Positions 6,673 to 14,856 of a stretch of 24,944 nucleotides of DNA are shown here, in pieces. Below the pieces are notes generated by a model that worked only from the letters and a program-made list of their open reading frames with translations, was not told where the DNA came from and made no database searches. Made by a program: the position numbers and the translations under genes. Origin of the DNA: MED-G78 sp964546275 (GTDB lineage: Bacteria > Pseudomonadota > Gammaproteobacteria > Magnimaribacterales > D2472). Where the stretch lies: contig CAZJJG010000020.1 of NCBI GenBank assembly GCA_964546275.1, positions 1-24,944 on the forward strand, written 5' to 3'. Positions within the stretch are counted from its first letter, which is position 1. Every line of letters starts with the position of its first letter.

Positions 6673-7998
6673 TTAGTTAGAGATAGATGAGTATATTAAA
6701 GCGTTTAACTCGTCTCTTAAAGGATATTTATCTGAAGGCATATATTGAGTCATTAATACTCCAGTAACCTTTGATTTTGGATCAACCCAAAATATAGTAC
6801 TTGCTGCTCCACCCCAAAAGAATTGACCGTCAGGACCATAATTTCCAGCCTTTCCAGCATCATCTAAAACAGCTAGAGTTAAGCCAAAACCCAAACCTGG
6901 AACGCTTGTTATACCTTTTCCATCTGGAATCTGAAGATTATTACGAGACATCAATTCAACTGATGCTCTGCTGAGTATTCGAGCGCCATTAAGCTCTCCG
7001 CCATTTAAAAGCATCTCTGAAAAAATACTATAGTCATCAATAGTTGAAACTAGGCCAGAACCACCATCATAGAGTTCGCTGGTTGAATCTAAATAAGGCG
7101 ATTTATCAAAAGCATCAATAGATCTTAAAGTTTTTGAAAACTCAACATCGGCATAGTTAGCTCCCAAAGGACCAACTATTTCTCCATCTCTACTATAAAT
7201 TCCAGAAGTATATAAAGATGTGAAAGAGCCTTTCTCATTTGTTTTAACTGAGAATCCAGTACTATTCATTTTAAGTGGAGCAAAAACATTAGTCTCTAAA
7301 TAATCAGCAAATGACATACCGCTAACAACCTCAACAACACAACCTAATACATCCATATTAATTCCATAAGACCAGTCTTCTCCTGGGTTATGCAGTAAAG
7401 GAGCAGAAGCTGCTACAGCTGCAAACTGACAAGTGTTTCCTGGAAACTTTGCAATTTCAGCATCTACAGCGCCAAAGAAATAAGGACGTATATTATATTT
7501 TCTATATATTTGATGAACCGGCCCTTCGCCTGCCCAGCTATAGGTTAATCCACTCGTATGAGTAAGTAGATCTTTTATTGTTATTTCACGCTTAGGCTTA
7601 ACTACATAGTCTTGAAAGTCTAAGTTTAAAACTTTGGTATCCTTGAATGCTGGAATGAATTTTGAAACTTTATCATTTAAATTAAGTTTGCCATTTTCAA
7701 TTAGCTGCATTATTGCAACTCCAGTAACTGGCTTAGACATTGAATAAATCCTATAGACTGTATTCTTATCCGCTTTAGTGTTTGTTGCTATATCAGCATT
7801 TCCGTAAACATGTCTAAAGATCTCTTTATTATCCTGTTTAATTAGAATTGAAATATTAGGAATTTTTCCTTCATCTACATAAGCATTAAAATGATTAACA
7901 ATTTTCTGCTGATCGTTAGAATCTATAGGATTTGCAAAGATTAGTGATGGCACTAAAAAAGAAACTAATAAGACTGTTTGTAGATGTAAATTTTTCAT
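6673..7998 (-). CDS. Exported beta-lactamase-family serine hydrolase
   Basis: The preferred ATG at 7998 is preceded by AAGGA with a 7-base spacer and starts a signal peptide (MKNLHLQTVLLVSFLVPSLI, cleaved after FA). An in-frame upstream ATG at 8055 would put 19 hydrophobic residues before it and is unlikely. The 441-residue protein has the class C beta-lactamase/esterase fold: SxxK in YSMSKPVTG (Ser86, Lys89), the Tyr of WSYGIN (about 209) as likely second base, and a WGGAAST segment replacing the KTG box. Members include EstB-type esterases and peptidases acting on small esters, amides or D-amino acid bonds. Substrate is undetermined. It heads the operon with the exporter. Confidence 0.88.
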   Translation of the reverse strand: MKNLHLQTVLLVSFLVPSLIFANPIDSNDQQKIVNHFNAYVDEGKIPNISILIKQDNKEIFRHVYGNADIATNTKADKNTVYRIYSMSKPVTGVAIMQLIENGKLNLNDKVSKFIPAFKDTKVLNLDFQDYVVKPKREITIKDLLTHTSGLTYSWAGEGPVHQIYRKYNIRPYFFGAVDAEIAKFPGNTCQFAAVAASAPLLHNPGEDWSYGINMDVLGCVVEVVSGMSFADYLETNVFAPLKMNSTGFSVKTNEKGSFTSLYTSGIYSRDGEIVGPLGANYADVEFSKTLRSIDAFDKSPYLDSTSELYDGGSGLVSTIDDYSIFSEMLLNGGELNGARILSRASVELMSRNNLQIPDGKGITSVPGLGFGLTLAVLDDAGKAGNYGPDGQFFWGGAASTIFWVDPKSKVTGVLMTQYMPSDKYPLRDELNALIYSSISN

Positions 7999-8023
7999 AA
8001 TTTTTCCTTGAAATATGTTGATA

Positions 8024-8052
8024 ATGTTACTTATAAAAAAACATATTAACAA
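8024..8052 (-). promoter_or_regulatory. Promoter of the serine hydrolase/exporter operon
   Basis: On the minus strand TTGTTA (8047-8052) and TAACAT (8024-8029) are spaced by 17 bases. Transcription would start near 8017, giving a leader of about 20 nt that contains the AAGGA ribosome site. Confidence 0.4.
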
Positions 8053-8090
8053 CACCTCATTAATAGATATTAAGTTGATTGTCTTTTAAT

Positions 8091-10052
8091 TTAGTATTTT
8101 AAATTATTAGCCAAACTTGATAAATAGGGTTCATAGTTTTTCCAATAATCAAGACCTTCTTTATAGATTGGCTGTCTTACCTGCTCCGCACTTGGCGTTT
8201 TAACTGCTCTTTTTGATTTATAGAATTCAACGCAGTTTTGTTCAAATGGTAGATCGCAGTAATCTAAGATTCTTCTTACAGTTGTTTCAAGATCTCCCAC
8301 TAAATCTTCATACTGAACTGAGAGTATTTTATTTGGTAAAACTTCTTTCCAGTGATCCATTAATTTAACATAATCATTGTAGTAGGAAGCAAGATCTTCC
8401 AATCCATAAGTAAATTCTTGGCCTTCAGCAAAAAGCTGCTTGTAGCATGAGAAACATCCAGCCATAGAGTCTCTTCTAATATCTATAATCTTTGCATTTG
8501 GTAAAATAAGATTAATAAGGCCTATATGTCTGAAATTATTAGGCATTTTATCAATAAAGTAAGGTTTATCAGTTCTAAAGACTTTTGAATCATTAATATA
8601 ACTTTCACCTATAGCTTCAAGCTGAGGCTCGGATAAGCTTAGTAAAATATCAGGATACTTAGAATCTTCATTTTGTGCTTGTCTAAGATTTAATTTATGA
8701 GATATTGCTAGAATATTTGGAAGCTCATGAGTTCCTTCTACCATTGAATGGGATGCAAGTATTTGTTCTGTAAGTGTTGATCCTGCTCTAGGCAGTCCCA
8801 ATATAAAAATAGGGTCTTTGTCTTTGCAGCCCCAATCTTTTTTTATTTCAAATAAATCTCTTGTACAAACACTTATTTGATTTTTACACTCTTCTGAGAA
8901 ATTTTCTTTACTATAAGATGAATTTGTTTTTTGATAATCATTGCCAGCTTTATAATAATCAAATGATTCTTTGTATTTACCCATATCCTCATAAGCTTTT
9001 CCTAGTGAAAAGTACATATAGACTTTCTCTTCATCTGGAACGAGCTCATCTATAACCATTTCTTTTAATGAGGCTATTTGCTCATCAGTAAATCTATAAG
9101 TTTTTAAATTAGCTAGACTCCAATAAGAGTCTCCAAAATATTTATCTCTTTTAAATGCGCTGGTATAGGAGTCTATAGATTTATCAATCTGCCCTGCTGT
9201 CTTATAAAGATGGCCCATTGATAACATTACCTCTGTATTTAAAGGCTCAATTGCTAATATGCTTTCATACAGCTCAATAGCCTCGTCATACATGTCTGCT
9301 CTAAATAATGTAGTTGCATATAACTTCATAGCAACAAGCTCTTCAGGGTTGGTTGTATAGAGATCTTTAGCTGTTTCTAAAGCTAGGCCATATTTTTGAC
9401 GTCTTAATAAGGCTGTAATGTAATCATGTTTTACTTTGATGTTAGTTGGATCAAAAACCAGACAGCTCTCTAATAAAAATTCTGCATCTTCAAAAATAAA
9501 TAATTCTAATGCGATCTTTGCAAGTAAACGCATGGCTTCAACATCATGAGGTTTTTTTTGCAGATAATCTCTACAAATATGATCAGCTTTAGCTAACTTA
9601 CCTTCATTTGTATAACTTAAAACTGTTTTAAGTTCAGGTGGTAAATTTTTAAGATAATAAATATTGGTATCACACATCTCAAGAAGTTTTTCATTGCCCT
9701 CTGCTAACCTGACTATAGATAGCCAAGAAGCATGAAGTGAATCATTTAATCGAACAGCTCTTAAAAAAGCTCTTAATGCTTTCTTATCATTATTTTGTGA
9801 GGAATAGATATAACCAAGCTCTTGATAGGCTCTGGCATATTTTGGGAAATATTTAATCAATTGATCTAAAGATATTAAAGCTCTGTCTGGGTCTTTTAAA
9901 TATCTATGGCAAACTGAAGTTAAGTAATAGAAATCTCTTTTGCTGACTTTGTTTTTATCAGTTTGAAGTTTGATTAGGGCTTCTTTAAATTGAGCGCCAG
10001 CAACAAGACCTTGGATCTGATCAGTTGAAGAGGTTGTGATATTTTCTGACAA
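8091..10052 (-). CDS. TPR-repeat sulfotransferase family protein
   Basis: A 653-residue cytoplasmic protein. Residues about 40-370 are tetratricopeptide repeats (for example ARAYQELGYIYSSQNNDKKA and the YDEAIELYESILAIEPLNTE unit). The C-terminal third is a sulfotransferase domain: PAPS 5'-phosphosulfate loop GLPRAGSTL at 419-427, a 3'-phosphate site in DIRRDSMAGCFSCYK, and YEDLVGD further on. The family moves a sulfuryl group from 3'-phosphoadenosine 5'-phosphosulfate to a hydroxyl or amine acceptor, with the TPRs probably binding a protein or peptide acceptor. AAGGA precedes the ATG. It lies 66 bp behind a TonB-dependent receptor, but a strong terminator separates them, so it may need its own promoter. 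Confidence 0.93.
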   Translation of the reverse strand: MSENITTSSTDQIQGLVAGAQFKEALIKLQTDKNKVSKRDFYYLTSVCHRYLKDPDRALISLDQLIKYFPKYARAYQELGYIYSSQNNDKKALRAFLRAVRLNDSLHASWLSIVRLAEGNEKLLEMCDTNIYYLKNLPPELKTVLSYTNEGKLAKADHICRDYLQKKPHDVEAMRLLAKIALELFIFEDAEFLLESCLVFDPTNIKVKHDYITALLRRQKYGLALETAKDLYTTNPEELVAMKLYATTLFRADMYDEAIELYESILAIEPLNTEVMLSMGHLYKTAGQIDKSIDSYTSAFKRDKYFGDSYWSLANLKTYRFTDEQIASLKEMVIDELVPDEEKVYMYFSLGKAYEDMGKYKESFDYYKAGNDYQKTNSSYSKENFSEECKNQISVCTRDLFEIKKDWGCKDKDPIFILGLPRAGSTLTEQILASHSMVEGTHELPNILAISHKLNLRQAQNEDSKYPDILLSLSEPQLEAIGESYINDSKVFRTDKPYFIDKMPNNFRHIGLINLILPNAKIIDIRRDSMAGCFSCYKQLFAEGQEFTYGLEDLASYYNDYVKLMDHWKEVLPNKILSVQYEDLVGDLETTVRRILDYCDLPFEQNCVEFYKSKRAVKTPSAEQVRQPIYKEGLDYWKNYEPYLSSLANNLKY

Positions 10053-10076
10053 TCTTGATTCCTTTAATTAGGTAAT

Positions 10077-10105
10077 AAAAAAAAGGGTGCTAATGCACCC
10101 TTTTT
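10077..10105 (-). terminator. Intrinsic terminator of the TonB-dependent receptor gene
   Basis: GGGTGC (10085-10090) and GCACCC (10095-10100) form a stem with loop TAAT, extended by A/T pairs on both sides. On the minus strand the hairpin is followed by eight Ts, ideal for the receptor gene that ends at 10119. On the plus strand a five-base T run follows, so some bidirectional activity is possible. Confidence 0.85.
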
Positions 10106-10118
10106 AAATTCAAGTCTA

Positions 10119-12566
10119 TTAAAACTTAAGTGAGACTCTAACACCCATATTTCTTGGACGATTAGTTGATATTCTTGGAATATCATCCTGGTCGTTGAAA
10201 TATAGTTGAGCTCTTTCATCGGTTAAGTTTCTAATAAAGAACTCCCAATCAGCTCCATTCATCTCAAAGCCATAAGCAAGATCAACAATTCTATATGCAT
10301 CTTGTTCATAACGTTTATCAGCTTCTAGAGAACTATATGACTCACCTGCATTTTTAAGTGCAATTTGAGTATAAGCCGCGTTGCCCATGAACTCTGAATC
10401 ACGTCTTGCTCTTACATTCCACTGTAATTCAGGCGCTAAAGGTAGCGCACTTCCTACAGGAGCTAGCTCTACAATCTGAGCTTTAATATTTGTGATTTCA
10501 GTGTCATTAGAAGACATAGCTGCCATTACAGTCCATTTCTCATTAGAAGGATACCAAAGGATATCTGCTTCTATACCGCTAACGTCTGCATCAGCTGCAT
10601 TCTCAATAAACGTTAAGATAGAAACGTTGACTGGATCAAATCTTGATACTTGAATATCAGTCCACTCTACGTTATACCATGTAGCATTAAGTCTTAAAGA
10701 TCCATCCATTAACAAAGTCTTAACCCCGACTTCTGTGTTGATAGTGTCATCAGAACCATAAGTTAATGGTACGTCTGGGAAAGCAGGATTTCTAGATGAT
10801 AGTAATCCACCCCTGTTCCATCCACCAGGTCTAAAGCCTTCAGATCTTGTGAAATACCATAAAGTATCTTCATCTGGTTTGTAGCTAGCTGTAAACTTAG
10901 TAACAGTATCACTCTGATTTAGTAAATCAGTTCCATGAGGTGATGCGTCATAATCTCTACCGTTAGAAACGTTGCTTCCTCTATAACCAAATTTAGATTG
11001 ACCTCTAAAGTCGATGTCCATGTCATATTTTCGCATTCCGACCATGAAGTCTAATTTATCAGTAACTGGGAAAGTAACTTCACCAAAGAATGAAGTTTGC
11101 TCCTCAGTTCTCATGATATCGTTATAGAACCTAGTTTGAGCTGGTCTACATGACTCATCTCTAGCCCATGCACCAGGGATAGGACAATTTACTTGATATA
11201 ATGCATAAGAATCCTGACCTTCAGGAGAAATAGCACCATTATAGCTGTACTCATTGATAGTCATTAGAATACTCTCATCAATGAACACACCTGCAGTATA
11301 TGAAAATGGAAGTTCGCTCATTTCATTAGAAGCAATTCTAAATTCATGTGTTGTTCTTTCATTTTGATCATCAAGTGTGACTAGTACATCAGCATTACCA
11401 CAAGCACTGTATGAAGGTGATGTTGCTGACAAATAATTACATATGTAATAAGGAAGGTATGAACCAACATTTCCATATCCACTGTAATCAACTAATTGAT
11501 TAACTTGTCTGTCTAACCATGATCCTGTATATAAAACATCAAGAGTTCCCATTCTTCCTTCTAAAGTAAGAGAAGTCTGAGTGAAAGCATCTTCAAGAGT
11601 ATCAGGTTGGAATCTTTTTACTTGAAGATCTCCAACAGCTGGATCGTAATCAAATACACCATCAGCATTAATCTCTTGATCAATATGAGTTACTAACATG
11701 TCCCAATTCTCATTAAGAGTCATAGCAGATGAAAGTCTGAAACCTTGATATGAGGCATCATTGAAATCTTCTTCGACTAATGTAGCGTTATCAGTTGTGG
11801 TATATGTTGATCCTGCTCCAGGGTATGCAGGGTTATTTGGAGATAAAGTAAGTGTTCCAGGAACATTATCAATATAACCGCCTAGATCAGATCTATAGAA
11901 AACAGCTCTTACTGCCCATACATCATCAATCATTGGGATATTTACAAAAGCGTCGAAGTTATTACTTGCTTCACCTTCACTAGTACTAAATAAGCCAGCG
12001 TTAATACCAGCTTCTGATACATTATATTTTGGCTTGTTTGTAATTAATCTAACAGTACCTGCTTGTGAACTAGCACCATATAGAGTTCCTTGAGGTCCAG
12101 GCAACACTTCGATACGTTCCATATCAGCAACATAGATATCTAAGTTTCTTCCTGGAACAGTAACAGGCTGCTCATCAAGATATAAAGCAACATTAGGAGT
12201 AGATCCTTGAGCTGCAGATAAGAATACATTTACTGGGTCAACAGCCATACCTCTAATATAAATGGTTGACTGGCCTGGGCCTCTTCCACCATTTGTTACA
12301 TTAGGTAAATATTCTATGTATTCATCAAAGTTAGAGACATTCATCTCATCAAGAGTCTCACCAGTTAATGCTGTTACAGTTAACGGCACATCTGAAGCAT
12401 TTTCATCCTTCTTTTGCGCAGAAACAACAATTTCTTCAATAACTCTGTCTTGAGACATACCGGTCTGAGGCATCACAGCTGCAACAGTTCCAAGCACACC
12501 TAAGGCTAAGTTAGTTTTTATATTCGATATATATTCTTTGGAATATAAGTCAGTTAAGTTCTTCAT
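10119..12566 (-). CDS. TonB-dependent outer-membrane receptor (815 aa)
   Basis: Start ATG 12566 is preceded by AAGGAG at a 6-base spacing. A long signal peptide (about residues 1-38, with hydrophobic core LALGVLGTVAAVM) is followed by a TonB-box-like EEIVVSAQ at 44-51, a plug domain with PGPQGTLYG (156-164) and a 22-strand-type barrel ending in VRVSLKF with a terminal Phe, as required for outer-membrane assembly. It imports a bulky ligand using TonB energy; the organisation resembles SAR86-type receptors for carbohydrates or lipids rather than known siderophore receptors, but the ligand cannot be inferred. Two closely spaced Cys pairs (376/389 and 461/473) probably brace surface loops. Confidence 0.95.
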   Translation of the reverse strand: MKNLTDLYSKEYISNIKTNLALGVLGTVAAVMPQTGMSQDRVIEEIVVSAQKKDENASDVPLTVTALTGETLDEMNVSNFDEYIEYLPNVTNGGRGPGQSTIYIRGMAVDPVNVFLSAAQGSTPNVALYLDEQPVTVPGRNLDIYVADMERIEVLPGPQGTLYGASSQAGTVRLITNKPKYNVSEAGINAGLFSTSEGEASNNFDAFVNIPMIDDVWAVRAVFYRSDLGGYIDNVPGTLTLSPNNPAYPGAGSTYTTTDNATLVEEDFNDASYQGFRLSSAMTLNENWDMLVTHIDQEINADGVFDYDPAVGDLQVKRFQPDTLEDAFTQTSLTLEGRMGTLDVLYTGSWLDRQVNQLVDYSGYGNVGSYLPYYICNYLSATSPSYSACGNADVLVTLDDQNERTTHEFRIASNEMSELPFSYTAGVFIDESILMTINEYSYNGAISPEGQDSYALYQVNCPIPGAWARDESCRPAQTRFYNDIMRTEEQTSFFGEVTFPVTDKLDFMVGMRKYDMDIDFRGQSKFGYRGSNVSNGRDYDASPHGTDLLNQSDTVTKFTASYKPDEDTLWYFTRSEGFRPGGWNRGGLLSSRNPAFPDVPLTYGSDDTINTEVGVKTLLMDGSLRLNATWYNVEWTDIQVSRFDPVNVSILTFIENAADADVSGIEADILWYPSNEKWTVMAAMSSNDTEITNIKAQIVELAPVGSALPLAPELQWNVRARRDSEFMGNAAYTQIALKNAGESYSSLEADKRYEQDAYRIVDLAYGFEMNGADWEFFIRNLTDERAQLYFNDQDDIPRISTNRPRNMGVRVSLKF

Positions 12567-12617
12567 ATCAGCTCCTTTTTAGAATTACTCACATAAAAAA
12601 ACATCAACTTTTTAAAC

Positions 12618-12633
12618 TCAGGCCTTAGCCTGA
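12618..12633 (-). repeat. Leader hairpin ahead of the TonB-dependent receptor
   Basis: TCAGGC (12618-12623) pairs with GCCTGA (12628-12633) around loop CTTA, within the roughly 125-nt untranslated leader of the receptor. A T run (TTTTTTT on the minus strand) lies about 17 bases beyond it, too far for a classical terminator but possibly part of a leader control element. Confidence 0.35.
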
Positions 12634-12697
12634 ATACCCCATTGGGAAGTTTAGCTTGTTTATAGACCAGCAATTTCATTAAATTAGTCTTGAACTG

Positions 12698-12725
12698 AGT
12701 ATACCCATCGAGGGATATATTTCAA
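12698..12725 (-). promoter_or_regulatory. Strong promoter of the TonB-dependent receptor
   Basis: On the minus strand TTGAAA (12720-12725) and TATACT (12698-12703) are spaced by 16 bases, close to sigma-70 consensus. Transcription would start near 12691, giving an untranslated leader of about 125 nt. Confidence 0.6.
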
Positions 12726-12742
12726 GTTTTGAGAGGTATTGG

Positions 12743-12758
12743 CTTGATATCACTCAAG
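12743..12758. promoter_or_regulatory. Inverted repeat between divergent promoters
   Basis: CTTGATATCACTCAAG carries CTTGA/TCAAG arms around a 6-base centre. It lies upstream of the receptor -35 box (20 bases away) and within 90 bases of the BCCT start, so it could be an operator for either gene. No cognate regulator is in the window. Confidence 0.3.
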
Positions 12759-12827
12759 AGTAAACTTTTATAATTTTTCTTAAATTCGTTATAGTGTTCT
12801 TAAATTAAAAAAACTTAGTAAATTACA

Positions 12828-14342
12828 ATGCAAAATATTAGCAAATCAAGATTCTTATTATCCGTTCTACTTATTATTATTATTACTGGATTAGTTTCTG
12901 CTAACTCTGATATTTCAGAAAGTATATTTACTCAAACTCAGTCTTTTTTATCTGAATATTTTGGATGGTTAATAATACTTTTAGCTAATGGCTTTCTTGT
13001 GTTTTCAATTTACCTTTTATTTACTAAATATAGATACATACGATTAGGTGGTCCAAATGCATCCCCTACTTATAGTTATGCGAATTGGATAGCTATGCTT
13101 TTTAGTGCTGGACTTGGAATAGGACTTCTTTTTTATGGTGTTGCTGAGCCTGTAATGCATATGAACTCATATCCAGGAATGATTGAAGGCAATGATTCTT
13201 ACAATGCTAGCAAGGCTATTAACTTAGCTAACCTGCACTGGGGTCTTCATGGCTGGGCTGTATATTCAGCATTAGGACTTTGCTTTGCGTTTGCATCCTA
13301 TAATAAAAAATTGCCTTTTAGGGTAAGTTCACTATTAGGTAAAAAAGTATCTGAAAATGAACCTTTAGCAGTGGCAATAGATGTAATGGCTATTTTGACA
13401 ACCATCTTTGGAGTTACAACCTCTCTTGGATTGGGTGCAAGTCAAATTAATGCTGGGCTAGCTCATATCTTTGGCTTTGAGGAAAGTTTTTCGAATGTTC
13501 TTTTGATTATTGGATTTATAACTTTATTAGGTCTTGTTAGTGTTTCACTTGGATTAAATACGGGTATTAAAAAGTTATCTCAAATTAATATTGTTATTGC
13601 TACCGGCTTGCTTCTCTTGGTATTTATATTAGGACCTACGATTTTTATTATTAATGCCTTGGTTCAAAATTTTGGTGCATATTTAAATACACTTATTCAA
13701 TCTGCTACCTGGACAGAAGTTTACGATACAACTTCTTGGCAAAATGGTTGGACTTTATTTTATTTCGCTTGGTGGTTTGCTTGGGCTCCTTTTGTTTCTT
13801 TATTTATAGCAAGAATATCTTACGGAAGAACTATTAGAGAATTTATAATTGGCGTCTTATTTGTTCCTTCTTTGATAGTCTTTCTTTGGATGGGAGTTTT
13901 TGGAAATGCAGCAATTTATCAAATTATCAATGAGACAAGTGATCTTAGTTTAATGGTTGCAAATAATTTAGAGGTTGCGTTGTTTACCTTATACGATGTC
14001 TACCCTTTTGCTCAGCCTTTATCTGTTATCTCATTGATCTTAATAGTAACTTTCTTTGTAACTTCATCAGATTCTGGTGCTTTGGTTGCTTCAATGCTTT
14101 CATCTGAAAATCAATTAGACATAAACGATGACTCGCCAATGTTATCAAGAGTGACTTGGGCTATATTATTAGGGATAGTTGCAGCGGTACTTCTAAATGC
14201 AGGAGGACTTCAAGCCCTTCAAACATCAGTGGTTATTACTGGAGTTCCTTTTGCAATCATCATAGTTTTTGCATGCAGGAATTTACTCAAAGGTCTAAAA
14301 GAATCAGATGATACGCCACCACGACATATAGACACCGATTAA
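12828..14342 (+). CDS. BCCT-family betaine/carnitine/choline transporter
   Basis: A 504-residue, 12-helix secondary transporter. Family signatures are clear: NWIAMLFSAGLGIGLLFYGVAEP (residues 86-108, with the unwound glycine stretch), LHWGLHGWAVY (136-146), the aromatic cage FYFAWWFAWAPFV (311-323, the substrate-binding tryptophans) and ARISYGRTIREF (328-339), then TSSDSGALVASM. It imports quaternary ammonium or sulfonium compounds such as glycine betaine, choline or DMSP, either with Na+ or protons. The short termini (about 45 residues ahead of the first conserved helix) lack the long osmosensing tails of BetP, suggesting nutrient uptake rather than osmotic sensing; that is inference. No Shine-Dalgarno precedes the ATG. 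Its last 39 bases overlap the antisense small gene at 14304. Confidence 0.96.
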   Translation: MQNISKSRFLLSVLLIIIITGLVSANSDISESIFTQTQSFLSEYFGWLIILLANGFLVFSIYLLFTKYRYIRLGGPNASPTYSYANWIAMLFSAGLGIGLLFYGVAEPVMHMNSYPGMIEGNDSYNASKAINLANLHWGLHGWAVYSALGLCFAFASYNKKLPFRVSSLLGKKVSENEPLAVAIDVMAILTTIFGVTTSLGLGASQINAGLAHIFGFEESFSNVLLIIGFITLLGLVSVSLGLNTGIKKLSQINIVIATGLLLLVFILGPTIFIINALVQNFGAYLNTLIQSATWTEVYDTTSWQNGWTLFYFAWWFAWAPFVSLFIARISYGRTIREFIIGVLFVPSLIVFLWMGVFGNAAIYQIINETSDLSLMVANNLEVALFTLYDVYPFAQPLSVISLILIVTFFVTSSDSGALVASMLSSENQLDINDDSPMLSRVTWAILLGIVAAVLLNAGGLQALQTSVVITGVPFAIIIVFACRNLLKGLKESDDTPPRHIDTD

Positions 14343-14489
14343 ATCTACCCAGGTCACCATAAAAAGAAACCATAACCAGACAACTTTGGTGTCATAATTT
14401 TTAAATAATTTTTTTAAGATTAAATGGATTATTCCAACTGATATTCCAAGAAGTGCAAGGCTGATAAAAATTGCTTTAATAAATTCCAT
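14304..14489 (-). CDS. Small two-helix membrane protein
   Basis: The 61-residue product has two hydrophobic segments, AIFISLALLGISVGIIHLIL and VVWLWFLFMVTWVDLIGVYM, joined by a basic loop KKLFKNYDTK. This gives a hairpin topology in the inner membrane. It begins 6 bases after the stop of the 14496-14699 gene, so the two are probably co-expressed. It ends inside the 3' end of the convergent BCCT gene (39-bp antisense overlap). No family was recognised and no Shine-Dalgarno is evident, but the tight spacing with its neighbour favours a real gene. Confidence 0.55.
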   Translation of the reverse strand: MEFIKAIFISLALLGISVGIIHLILKKLFKNYDTKVVWLWFLFMVTWVDLIGVYMSWWRII

Positions 14490-14495
14490 TGTTAA

Positions 14496-14699
14496 TTAAT
14501 GTTTATTCTCATTAATACTTTCATCCAAGGCGCTTAACTCATCTTCTGACATCTCTTCTTCAAAAGTTAAATCTTCAATCTGAGAATCTTGAGAATCAAC
14601 TGCATCCATTGGTAGAGTTTTATCTGAATTAGATAAACGATTAGCAATGAGATAAGCAATTAAAACTAAAGCGGCTATTCCAATAATCTGTATCAACAT
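14496..14699 (-). CDS. Small membrane protein with acidic tail
   Basis: From the ATG at 14699 the product has 67 residues: a single N-terminal helix (MLIQIIGIAALVLIAYLIAN), then an Arg-led linker and a highly acidic, soluble tail rich in Asp, Glu and Ser (DSQIEDLTFEEEMSEDELS). An upstream ATG at 14735 would add 12 polar residues (MYYKNHLIIYKN) and is possible. The layout, one anchor plus a charged tail, fits a small envelope adaptor. No family is recognised. It is the first gene of a two-gene minus-strand unit, divergent from the nitroreductase. Confidence 0.5.
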   Translation of the reverse strand: MLIQIIGIAALVLIAYLIANRLSNSDKTLPMDAVDSQDSQIEDLTFEEEMSEDELSALDESINENKH

Positions 14700-14856
14700 A
14701 TTTTTATAAATAATTAAGTGATTCTTATAATACATAAGTTTTACTTTAATAAAAAATAGATATTCAAAATAATTGATTACTTATAAAATTACAAAGAAGC
14801 ATCATCATGCAAATAGAGAAAATTTTAAGATAAAAAAGTTATATAATTCTGAGGTA

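Noticed and set aside
7999..8055. Upstream ATG for the serine hydrolase
   Set aside because: It would precede a clean signal peptide with another hydrophobic segment. ATG 7998 has the ribosome site AAGGA, and the extension overlaps the likely promoter.
14773..14856. TTG extension of the nitroreductase by 28 residues
   Set aside because: The added residues look non-homologous (Lys/His-rich), while the YdjA family begins exactly at the ATG at 14857.
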